DNA of 7,046 nucleotides from Sulfurovum sp. (GTDB lineage: Bacteria; Campylobacterota; Campylobacteria; Campylobacterales; Sulfurovaceae): positions 1 through 7,046 of the forward strand of contig JAMONG010000245.1 of assembly GCA_027066595.1 (NCBI GenBank), in the 5' to 3' direction. The notes beneath the pieces are model-generated. The model worked only from the letters and a program-made list of their open reading frames with translations, had not been told where the DNA came from and did no database searches. Shown one piece after another: positions 1 to 5,389 of this stretch (positions are counted from its first letter, which is position 1; each line of letters opens with the position of its first letter). The translations under genes were made by a program, and so were the position numbers.

Positions 1-262
1 GGGCATTTTTAGAGATGATGCGGTCTGCAAGTGGGATGTCAGCTGTGATAACCAAATCACCTTCACAACATAGCTCTACAATGTGATGGTCTGCTTCATC
101 TGCACCTTGGTTTACAACAATGTACTCTATATGTTTTGAATTACCAATATGTATCTTTTTATTTGCTATTACTTTTGTGGGAAGTGAGAGTCTTTCGATG
201 CTTCTAAGGACTATGGGTTTGAGTAAGTTTGGAAAGGCATCACCGTCTATAAAGAGCGTCAT
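1..262 (-). CDS. YaiI/YqxD-family (DUF188) protein, 3' part cut off
   Basis: The first 87 residues are visible; the C-terminus lies beyond the window edge. The N-terminus reads MTLFIDGDAFP, matching the family's acidic opening (D-x-D-A-x-P), and is followed by a helix with LRSIERL. Around residues 59-85 come NQGADEADHHIVE and GDLVITADIPLADRI, the most recognisable signature of this family. The family is widespread and has a PIN/NYN-like fold with clustered acidic residues; its activity is not established, so a nuclease role is only inference. The ATG at 262-260 shares its A with the TAA of the upstream ywbE gene (TAATG), so translation is probably coupled. It is the last visible gene of a three-gene minus-strand operon. 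The family call is firm. Confidence 0.9.
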   Translation of the reverse strand, partial: MTLFIDGDAFPNLLKPIVLRSIERLSLPTKVIANKKIHIGNSKHIEYIVVNQGADEADHHIVELCCEGDLVITADIPLADRIISKNA

Positions 263-459
263 TACTTTACAAACTCTTTAACTCGTCCAACTTCACCAGA
301 ACTCAAACGTACCTTGATGCCATGAGGGTGGGTAGGGGAGTTGGTGAGGATTTTTTGTACTTTTCCGTAAGTGATGTAGCCAGAACCTTGGTCTTCTTTT
401 AAAACGATACCTACATCCATCCCATACTTAATCTCTGCACGTTTTTGACCCTCTATCAT
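262..459 (-). CDS. ywbE: YwbE-family (DUF2196) protein, 65 aa
   Basis: A short, basic, soluble protein that closely follows the Bacillus YwbE pattern: a start region with GQKRAEI, then VGIVLKEDQGSG, then LTNSPTHPHGIKVRLSSGEVGRV to the end. The SPTHPHGIKVRL segment is the family hallmark and covers roughly residues 39-50. It looks like a small beta-barrel nucleic-acid-binding type domain, but its function is unknown. The frame is open upstream to 558. I chose the ATG at 459-457 because the family starts here, an AAAGG sits about 7 nt upstream, and a longer version would overlap the 165-aa gene by about 100 bp. The upstream stop codon ends 1 bp away, and the next gene overlaps by 1 bp, so this is the middle gene of a tight operon. 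Confidence 0.88.
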   Translation of the reverse strand: MIEGQKRAEIKYGMDVGIVLKEDQGSGYITYGKVQKILTNSPTHPHGIKVRLSSGEVGRVKEFVK

Positions 460-460
460 C

Positions 461-958
461 TTATGCCTTTGGCTCGTAGTTAAGTACTTTTTTAACCGTA
501 TCAACTGAGCAGAAGAACATCGCATCAAACACAGGATTGAGCTTGGTTTTGTTTTCATCTATGATATCAAAAGCCTGAAAAAAGAAGCCAGAACCCTCTT
601 GGGGGTTGGCAGGTTTTACATGAAAGACTATGGGTTTGAGTGTACGTACGACATTGAGTATTTTTTTATAATTTTTCTCCTCTTTTTTGGGAAGCAGGTT
701 ATCTTGGGCACTTTCATTTTTACGGGCTTTTAGTAGGAGTTGGAGTTTGTCATTAAAGATGGTTTTGTTCCATGTGATACTCCCTAATTCTATGTCAAAT
801 GCCATGTTCCCAGCTGTAAGTGGGTGAGGTTTAGTCTCACGTATGGCTTCTAAAAGGTGGAGAAAAAAGTTTTTCCCTCCAAAGCTCATGGCACAGTGTA
901 GTAGTTTTTCGTGGTGTTGTTTTTTTTCTTCGTCTGTTAAGGTGTTAAAATCGCACAT
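461..958 (-). CDS. Unrecognised soluble protein, 165 aa
   Basis: I do not recognise this protein. It has no signal peptide or membrane segment. The N-terminal 45 residues are helical and His/Lys-rich (TDEEKKQHHEKLLHCAM, then FFLHLLEAI). A Lys/Glu-rich stretch near residues 78-97 looks like a linker. The C-terminal half is more beta-like (LKPIVFHVKPANP, GSGFFFQAFDII) and ends with CSVDTVKKVLNYEPKA. It carries three Cys residues (2, 22 and 150) without a metal-site spacing. It is the first gene of the operon with ywbE and the YaiI-like gene, with a promoter-like sequence about 30 nt upstream. No strong ribosome-binding site is visible (AAGAAAC at best), so the start is moderately certain. The gap of 1 bp to ywbE supports a real gene. 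Confidence 0.8.
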   Translation of the reverse strand: MCDFNTLTDEEKKQHHEKLLHCAMSFGGKNFFLHLLEAIRETKPHPLTAGNMAFDIELGSITWNKTIFNDKLQLLLKARKNESAQDNLLPKKEEKNYKKILNVVRTLKPIVFHVKPANPQEGSGFFFQAFDIIDENKTKLNPVFDAMFFCSVDTVKKVLNYEPKA

Positions 959-986
959 AAGGGTTTCTTTATTATTTATTTGTGCA

Positions 987-1002
987 ATTATACCTAAAAA
1001 CC
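987..1002 (-). promoter_or_regulatory. Promoter for the 165-aa/ywbE/yaiI-like operon
   Basis: On the minus strand the sequence reads GGTTTTTAGGTATAAT. TATAAT is a perfect -10 box at 992-987, preceded by a run of five T, the arrangement typical of the main sigma factor in Campylobacterota, which often lack a clear -35. Transcription would begin near 980, leaving a leader of roughly 20 nt before the ATG at 958. A second, weaker candidate (TATACT, minus strand, 1027-1022) lies at the left end of the neighbouring palindrome. Confidence 0.6.
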
Positions 1003-1027
1003 TAGATTAAATGGCTCTTAGAGTATA

Positions 1028-1189
1028 ACCCAAATCTCCAAATAGAAATTCATGACTTTGTGCTATCATCGCATTCATGGGCTTCGCACAAAATCATCGC
1101 CGAACCTATGGGTGCGACTCAAATTTTGTTCAAAACCCACAAACACGAGCATAACACAAATTCAAAGAATCCTATTTCGATTTTTGGGT
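1028..1189. repeat. 162-bp imperfect palindrome filling the divergent intergenic region
   Basis: The left half (1028-1108) and the reverse complement of the right half (1109-1189) align end to end without gaps, with about 55 of 81 positions identical by hand count. The best-matched parts are TTTGTG at 1057-1062 against CACAAA at 1155-1160, ACAAAAT at 1088-1094 against ATTTTGT at 1123-1129, and the outermost ACCCAAA at 1028 against TTTGGGT at 1183-1189. The centre can fold as ACC-TATG-GGT. No open reading frame spans it. It could be an old non-autonomous element of the MITE type, a decayed inverted duplication, or a long hairpin RNA. The base ATA flanks both ends, which is too short to prove a target duplication. 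Confidence 0.7.
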
Positions 1190-1194
1190 ATAAT
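1181..1194 (+). promoter_or_regulatory. Promoter for the desaturase-trmH operon
   Basis: The sequence TTTTTGGGTATAAT gives a perfect -10 box (1189-1194) with a five-T tract immediately upstream (1181-1185), nearly the same layout as the divergent promoter at 987-1002. Transcription would start near 1201, giving a leader of about 20 nt before the TTG start at 1223. The T-tract and GGG belong to the right end of the palindrome at 1028-1189, so the promoter is partly built from that repeat. Confidence 0.6.
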
Positions 1195-1222
1195 ACGCCC
1201 AATATAAATATAGGGTAGAGAC

Positions 1223-2386
1223 TTGCAACAATATACACCATACGATAAGGTAAATCAAGAAGAATTAGAAAAAGATATAGACGCCATTAAAGAGAATATG
1301 GAAGCCGTAGGGGAAGTAGACTTTCATCATCTGCTCAAAATGGAGCGTTGGGGTCGTATGGCTACCTTTATAGGCTATGGTATTATCTTGCTTTTGGCTG
1401 TGTTGGCTCTGTTTGTTGAAGTGAGTACCTTTGTGTATGTCACGTTATTTATTACCTCTGCTACGCTGATTAGTACAGGAAATGTCTCACGTTGGGCAAA
1501 TGTGACACACCCCATCTTACATGGTGCATACGATAAAGTACCCAATATCCCTGCACGTTATACTAAAAAACATTATGCTAAAGGGCCTAGACGTTTCATA
1601 GACTGGCTTGACTGGATAAAACCTGATTCATGGTCGTATGAGCATAACATCATGCACCATTACCATCTCGGTGAAGATGATGACCCTGACAATGTAGAGC
1701 GTAACTTACAGTGGCTGACACAGTCAAATGTACCAATGTGGCTTCGTTATATCATCGTCTATATTTTTACCGCATTATGGAAATTTGTTTACTATGCACC
1801 TAACACACTACGCATACTTAAAAACAAAAAACGAAAAGAACAACACAAACTTGAAGTAACAGACTTTAACTACGACCCTCGTACCAAAGATGGTTTAGAG
1901 TTATGGATGGAGTACTACTTACCCTACATCATCATAAAGTTTATGGTTTTTCCTCTGTTCTTTTTGCCTTTTGGTGTTTCTGCATTTTTAACGGCACTGG
2001 GCATTTTAGTTGTAGCAGAGTTGATGACAAATGTACATTCATTTACAGTCATCGTTCCTAACCATTCAGCTGAAGACATCTATATGTTCTCTGAGCCTAG
2101 TCAGAGTCAAGGCGAGTTTTATCTAAGACAGATTATGGGTTCGGTGAACTATAACACAGGTTCAGACTTCATTGACTTCCTGCATGGTTTTTTAAATTAC
2201 CAAATAGAACACCATCTTTTTCCAAACATGCCATTAAGTTACTACCAAAAGATGCAGCCCATCGTTAAAGAGATATGTAAAAAGCATAACCTTGAGTACC
2301 GACAAGAGTCTGTCTTTAAACGAGCATTGATGACCATAGACCTCATGGTAGGTAAAACCAAACTTCTTCGTGTGGATGGCATATAG
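1223..2386 (+). CDS. Membrane fatty acid desaturase, three histidine boxes
   Basis: A 387-aa integral membrane di-iron desaturase that would introduce a double bond into an acyl chain using O2 and an electron donor. The three histidine boxes are clear: HPILH (96-100), HNIMHH (141-146, with His148 following) and QIEHH (327-331), followed by LFPNMP. Additional conserved His residues are at 272 and 281. Hydrophobic segments lie near 47-64, 68-86, 175-193 and 235-268, in the usual pattern of two hairpins with the boxes on the cytoplasmic side. Gln in the third box resembles acyl-lipid and front-end desaturases; there is no fused cytochrome b5 domain. The start is TTG: an in-frame TAG lies at 1211-1213, AGGGTAGAG precedes the TTG, and the only ATG nearby is residue 26. 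Substrate and regiospecificity cannot be read from sequence. It is followed 3 bp later by trmH. Confidence 0.92.
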   Translation: MQQYTPYDKVNQEELEKDIDAIKENMEAVGEVDFHHLLKMERWGRMATFIGYGIILLLAVLALFVEVSTFVYVTLFITSATLISTGNVSRWANVTHPILHGAYDKVPNIPARYTKKHYAKGPRRFIDWLDWIKPDSWSYEHNIMHHYHLGEDDDPDNVERNLQWLTQSNVPMWLRYIIVYIFTALWKFVYYAPNTLRILKNKKRKEQHKLEVTDFNYDPRTKDGLELWMEYYLPYIIIKFMVFPLFFLPFGVSAFLTALGILVVAELMTNVHSFTVIVPNHSAEDIYMFSEPSQSQGEFYLRQIMGSVNYNTGSDFIDFLHGFLNYQIEHHLFPNMPLSYYQKMQPIVKEICKKHNLEYRQESVFKRALMTIDLMVGKTKLLRVDGI

Positions 2387-2389
2387 TCC

Positions 2390-3046
2390 ATGAGTACAGA
2401 GGAGAGACTCTCTCGTATAGACGACATCCTCACCCGAAAACAACCCACACTTCAAGTGATGCTTGAAAACGTACACAACTCACAAAACCTCTCAACCATC
2501 ATACGCACCTCTGATGCAGTAGGCGTACTAGACATCTTCTACTCTTCTAAAGAAAACGAAACCCTACGCATACACAAAACCATCACCCAAGGTGCTCACC
2601 GTTGGACATATAGACACCGCATCCAAGATAGTAGTACTGTAAAGTTTTTACAGCAGAAGAAAAAAGAGGGTTTTCAAGTCATAGTCACACATTTAGAAGA
2701 ACGTGCAGTCTCGTTTAGAGAAGTGGACTATACTAAACCAACGCTCATAGTCATGGGTAACGAAAAAGAGGGGGTAAGTGACGAAGTAATCGCTGAAGCG
2801 ACAGATGTCATAGTCATCCCCATGCAAGGCATGGTACAAAGCCTCAACGTCTCTGTAGCCACAGCTCTCATACTCTACGAGGCACAACGACAGCGAGAAA
2901 ATGCTGGGCTGTATGTTACCCCTCAAATAAGCCTTGAAAAAAGAGAAGCCATAAAGGCTGATTGGGTCTACCGTGACACCATAGCACGAAGAAGTAAAGG
3001 TCAGATAGCTTTGGAGTTTAGGGAAGAGTTGATACGTTTCGATTAA
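2390..3046 (+). CDS. trmH: tRNA (guanosine-18-2'-O-)-methyltransferase TrmH
   Basis: A 218-aa SPOUT-family methyltransferase that transfers a methyl group from S-adenosylmethionine to the ribose of G18 in the D-loop of tRNAs. All three family motifs are present: NLSTIIRTSDAVGV (33-46, with the catalytic-type Arg39), LIVMGNEKEGVSDE (119-132), and IPMQGMVQSLNVSVATALILYE (143-164), which forms the trefoil knot and cofactor pocket. The opening RIDDILTRKQPTLQVMLENVH and the segment YEAQRQRENAGLY align well with E. coli TrmH, and the length is close to normal for that type. It acts in the cytosol as a dimer. It follows the desaturase stop by 3 bp, with only a weak ribosome-binding site, so it is probably co-transcribed and partly coupled. 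The two genes have no evident shared function. Confidence 0.95.
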   Translation: MSTEERLSRIDDILTRKQPTLQVMLENVHNSQNLSTIIRTSDAVGVLDIFYSSKENETLRIHKTITQGAHRWTYRHRIQDSSTVKFLQQKKKEGFQVIVTHLEERAVSFREVDYTKPTLIVMGNEKEGVSDEVIAEATDVIVIPMQGMVQSLNVSVATALILYEAQRQRENAGLYVTPQISLEKREAIKADWVYRDTIARRSKGQIALEFREELIRFD

Positions 3047-3098
3047 CTTATTATGTTAAAGTATCAATCAAACTACCTAAAATATACTAATCCAACTA

Positions 3099-3132
3099 GT
3101 CATATTATATATAAAAAATATTTTAATATGAC
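3099..3132. repeat. A+T-rich inverted repeat upstream of the 111-aa gene
   Basis: GTCATATTA (3099-3107) and TAATATGAC (3124-3132) are a perfect 9-bp inverted repeat around a 16-nt A/T loop. It lies after trmH and ends about 25 bp before the -10 box at 3157, so its right arm reaches the -35 area of the next promoter. It could be an operator or a weak trmH terminator; its low G+C and lack of a following U-run on the plus strand make a terminator less likely. The rest of 3047-3189 holds no gene. Confidence 0.5.
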
Positions 3133-3156
3133 CTTATAAGTATCTTTAAAATATTT

Positions 3157-3162
3157 TATAAT
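3157..3162 (+). promoter_or_regulatory. Promoter -10 box for the 111-aa secreted protein
   Basis: A perfect TATAAT at 3157-3162 is preceded by a T-rich stretch (ATATTT). Transcription would begin near 3169, about 20 nt before the ATG at 3190, with the ribosome-binding site AAGGA at 3180-3184 in the leader. Everything around is A+T-rich, so chance matches are possible. Confidence 0.5.
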
Positions 3163-3189
3163 TCATCCATAATAAATATAAGGATTAAA

Positions 3190-3525
3190 ATGAAAAATAT
3201 TATATTGATGAGTATTATATTGAGTATAGGTACATTTGCAAATGTAGAAAGTTTTAGCGAAAAAAAGAAACTACAAGAGTTAGAATACATTAAACAAGTG
3301 TATAAAGTAAAGTTACGTAAAAAATGTAGATACAGTTCTGCCTATTTTGCACAATTACATACGCAAGATGAATGGGGTAGTTTAAAGAGTGAAAGAGAAT
3401 TTAAAGATGAGTTTGAATTATTATGTCCCAAAGGGAAAGATGTTCTAGACAAGGGTGAGATGAAAAAACTTTATTTTTTTGCAAATGAATATGCTAAGGG
3501 TACAGGAAATTATCCTAAATCATAG
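3190..3525 (+). CDS. Small predicted secreted protein, 111 aa, function unknown
   Basis: Residues 1-18 (MKNIILMSIILSIGTFAN) form a Sec-type signal peptide with likely cleavage after TFA, so the mature protein should be periplasmic. It is Lys/Glu-rich and mostly helical. Two Cys residues, in LRKKCRYSS (46) and ELLCPKGK (79), probably form a disulfide; there is no CxxCH haem site. The segment FAQLHTQDEWGSL, followed by the second Cys-Pro and a final FANEYAKGTGN, resembles a small periplasmic protein family I recall from epsilonproteobacteria, sometimes labelled cytochrome c-like; this is recollection, not a search result. The start is supported by AAGGA 5-9 nt upstream. It is a single gene with its own promoter, converging on sorAB. 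Its function cannot be stated. Confidence 0.8.
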   Translation: MKNIILMSIILSIGTFANVESFSEKKKLQELEYIKQVYKVKLRKKCRYSSAYFAQLHTQDEWGSLKSEREFKDEFELLCPKGKDVLDKGEMKKLYFFANEYAKGTGNYPKS

Positions 3526-3526
3526 A

Positions 3527-3549
3527 AGGTATATAATAAATTTATACCT
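3527..3549 (+). terminator. Weak hairpin just after the 111-aa gene
   Basis: AGGTATA (3527-3533) pairs perfectly with TATACCT (3543-3549) around a 9-nt loop, starting 2 nt past the stop codon. It is followed by CTTCAATTTTGTCTT, which is T-rich but not an uninterrupted U-run. It is a plausible but weak terminator, probably acting with the stronger hairpin that follows. Confidence 0.4.
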
Positions 3550-3563
3550 CTTCAATTTTGTCT

Positions 3564-3589
3564 TGTTACACCAGTCCTCTGGTGTAACA
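3564..3589. terminator. Strong hairpin between convergent genes, probable bidirectional terminator
   Basis: TGTTACACCAG (3564-3574) and CTGGTGTAACA (3579-3589) form a perfect 11-bp stem closed by a TCCT tetraloop. It lies between the 111-aa gene and the end of sorB, where both transcripts must stop. Neither side has a clean U-run, so it may instead protect RNA 3' ends or act with the weaker hairpin at 3527-3549. A further copy of GTTACACC at 3630-3637 could pair alternatively with the right arm. Confidence 0.5.
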
Positions 3590-3663
3590 CATAGTCTAAC
3601 TTAATAAAAAATAGCTATAAATTGTATGCGTTACACCTCGGGAGAGAAGGAGCGATAGTTTAT

Positions 3664-3972
3664 TTATTTGAGTTTCCCATTTCCATAATGTTCAAAAAGA
3701 TACTCTGTCGTCTCTTTGATGGCTTGTTCGTCCATAGGGGCTTTGAAGTGGTCTACCATTTTGATGACTTTACCATGCCAAAACTTTTTAGACTGTCTTC
3801 CTTGGTTGATGATGTATCCAAAAGAGTGACACATAAGACAGTGTGTTTGGATGGCATCAAAACCTTTTCCCATCTTTACAGGAAAGGGTACGTAAGGGAC
3901 TTCTACTTTTTCGTTTACTTGTGCAAAGAGTGCTGACGTAAGTACTGCTGTAACTAAAATAAGTTTTTTCAT
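3664..3972 (-). CDS. sorB: Monohaem cytochrome c, SorB-like sulfite dehydrogenase subunit
   Basis: A 102-aa periplasmic cytochrome c. Residues 1-17 (MKKLILVTAVLTSALFA) are a Sec signal peptide. One haem-binding motif, CLMCH, sits at 45-49; Met80 in HFKAPMDEQAI is the likely sixth iron ligand, as in class I cytochromes with a late Met followed by a final helix (EYLFEHYG). In the SorAB system this subunit takes electrons from the molybdenum subunit and passes them to other periplasmic cytochromes and on to the terminal oxidase. The ATG at 3972 shares its A with the sorA stop (TAATG), and GGAGG lies about 8 nt upstream inside the end of sorA, so the two are translated together. The pair resembles C. 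jejuni Cj0004c/Cj0005c. Orthology is inferred from order and motifs. Confidence 0.85.
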   Translation of the reverse strand: MKKLILVTAVLTSALFAQVNEKVEVPYVPFPVKMGKGFDAIQTHCLMCHSFGYIINQGRQSKKFWHGKVIKMVDHFKAPMDEQAIKETTEYLFEHYGNGKLK

Positions 3973-5177
3973 TATACTACCTCCACGGTAACTTCATCTA
4001 TACCGTTATATTTGTATCCACCATGGTTCCATTTGATGTCTTTAGAAAGAGGTTGCTCTTCACCTATTTTAGAAATGGCTTTTGTCATGATGGTTGTTTT
4101 ACCTAATTCGTTTGGTTTAAATGCAAATCTAAAGGCTCTGTATGCATAACGCCCAAGTTTACCGTCATCAAGCAGTGCTTTACCCCATGTTTTACCACCA
4201 TCGGTAGAGACCATGACATCTTGTATACCATGTCCATCGTCCCATGCTACACCACGTATAACGACATGAGATTTATGACTCACCACAGAGTCACGTGTAG
4301 GGTAACCGATGACAGATTTGACATTCATCTTTTTGATAGGTTTTGTTTTAGGGAACTTCTTCTCTGGTGTCTCAGACTCAGTTTCATTGTCAGGTACACG
4401 GTATGCAACATCCATAAAGAAGAGTTTTTTGTATTTGTTGGTTACAGTGATGTTTGAAAGCATCTTCACCCATGAGTCAGAGTAGTACCCAGGGATGACA
4501 AGTCTAAGAGGGTAACCATTGAGGTAAGGTAAATCCTCTCCATTCATTTGGTACGCTAAGATAACATGGTCATCAAGCTCAGAGAGTTCAAGTTCACGTA
4601 TGAAGTTTGGTGTCTCATAATACGCTGCTTTTTCCGAACCATTAAAGCCTATCCACACGGCATCTTTTTGAAGTCCTGCTTGGTCAAGAATGTCTTTAAG
4701 ACGTACACCTTTCCATGTCGCACAGCCCATTGCTCCACTTCCCCACTGGATTCCACCTGCTATGGGTTTAAAGGCAGAACGGCTGTTACCACCACACTGA
4801 AGTACAGCAGTGACTTCTACTTGCTCAAACTTTGTTTTGAGGTCATTGAGAGAGATGTTTAGCTCTTTTTTTACCAGACCATTAACCGAGATAGTAAATG
4901 TCTCTGGGTCAATGTGCGTAGGGATGTCTGGCATGTGCCAACGTACGAAGAACTGGTCATTAGGAGTAAGAGCAGAAGTAAATACATCTCTAGGAGTCTC
5001 CAACAAAGGAGGTCTGTCAGAATACATAATCAGTGGTCTCTTCTCAGGAAAAGCCACGGGTGAAACCTTACGGTTGTCAATGGGCTGTTGGGTTGTAGCA
5101 GCTTCTAGTGTACTAGAACCAAGAGCAGTTGCTCCAGCGATGGCTGCGGTTTTTTTAAAGAAATCTCTTCTTTCCAT
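3972..5177 (-). CDS. sorA: Periplasmic sulfite dehydrogenase molybdopterin subunit, SorA-like
   Basis: A 401-aa sulfite oxidase-family enzyme that would oxidise sulfite to sulfate on a molybdenum cofactor and hand electrons to the cytochrome encoded next. The N-terminus is a twin-arginine signal (ERRDFFKKTAAIAGA, cleavage near EAA at 25-27), so it is exported folded. The molybdopterin domain spans about 60-245, with FFVRWH (76-81) at a sulfite-site position and Cys128 in LQCGGNSRSAF as the Mo ligand. Further family marks are WKGVRLKDIL (155-164) and PGYYSDSWVKML (229-240). The C-terminal dimerisation domain covers about 270-400, with GVAWDDGHGIQDVMVSTDGGKTW and KWNHGGY. Length fits SorA/Cj0005c. 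ATG at 5177 has AAAGG about 7 nt upstream. A SoxC or other sulfite-oxidase relative is the main alternative, but no sox genes are adjacent and the cytochrome partner favours SorAB. Confidence 0.88.
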   Translation of the reverse strand: MERRDFFKKTAAIAGATALGSSTLEAATTQQPIDNRKVSPVAFPEKRPLIMYSDRPPLLETPRDVFTSALTPNDQFFVRWHMPDIPTHIDPETFTISVNGLVKKELNISLNDLKTKFEQVEVTAVLQCGGNSRSAFKPIAGGIQWGSGAMGCATWKGVRLKDILDQAGLQKDAVWIGFNGSEKAAYYETPNFIRELELSELDDHVILAYQMNGEDLPYLNGYPLRLVIPGYYSDSWVKMLSNITVTNKYKKLFFMDVAYRVPDNETESETPEKKFPKTKPIKKMNVKSVIGYPTRDSVVSHKSHVVIRGVAWDDGHGIQDVMVSTDGGKTWGKALLDDGKLGRYAYRAFRFAFKPNELGKTTIMTKAISKIGEEQPLSKDIKWNHGGYKYNGIDEVTVEVV

Positions 5178-5279
5178 AAATTGCCTTTAATTATAAGATA
5201 AATATATTTTATTAATAATTTGATGTTAATTATTATGAAAGGATTATGCATATTTAAGGCTTAGGAGGGACTGAAAAAT

Positions 5280-5325
5280 ATAAGTTTATTTATGTTTTAT
5301 CTAAAAATGTATCAAATAAACTTAT
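5280..5325. repeat. Perfect 12-bp inverted repeat between the HIT gene and sorA
   Basis: ATAAGTTTATTT (5280-5291) and AAATAAACTTAT (5314-5325) match perfectly as an inverted repeat around a 22-nt A/T-rich loop. On the minus strand the stem is followed by ATTTTT, so it could end the apt-Sua5-HIT transcript, but low G+C and a long loop make it a poor terminator. It could equally be a regulator site upstream of sorAB. The rest of 5178-5389 is A+T-rich, with no gene and no promoter I can choose with confidence. Confidence 0.55.
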
Positions 5326-5389
5326 GACAACATTTTGACTGATTTGAACGATAAATAATATTGTATATCATATAGATGCAAAGTGTTAT

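Noticed and set aside
460..558. A 33-residue N-terminal extension of YwbE
   Set aside because: It overlaps the 165-aa gene in another frame, and the family starts at the inner Met with AAAGG upstream.
1057..1160. The intergenic palindrome as a CRISPR repeat or a tRNA
   Set aside because: There is only one inverted pair, no direct repeat-spacer pattern, and no cloverleaf or T-loop sequence.
2234..2926. Minus-strand open frames opposite the end of the desaturase and trmH
   Set aside because: Both plus-strand genes have full motif sets over this stretch; the minus-strand frames show none and lack ribosome-binding sites.
3622..3936. A 104-aa plus-strand open frame opposite sorB
   Set aside because: It is antisense to a cytochrome with signal peptide and CLMCH motif; its composition is the complement of that gene and no domain is visible.
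4810..5190. A 126-aa plus-strand open frame opposite the start of sorA
   Set aside because: It lies wholly against a gene with clear family motifs, has no ribosome-binding site or recognisable protein features, and reads as low-complexity antisense.
5190..5195. TATAAT on the minus strand as the sorA promoter
   Set aside because: It is only 12 nt before the ATG, so transcription would begin after the ribosome-binding site AAAGG; more likely chance in A+T-rich DNA.
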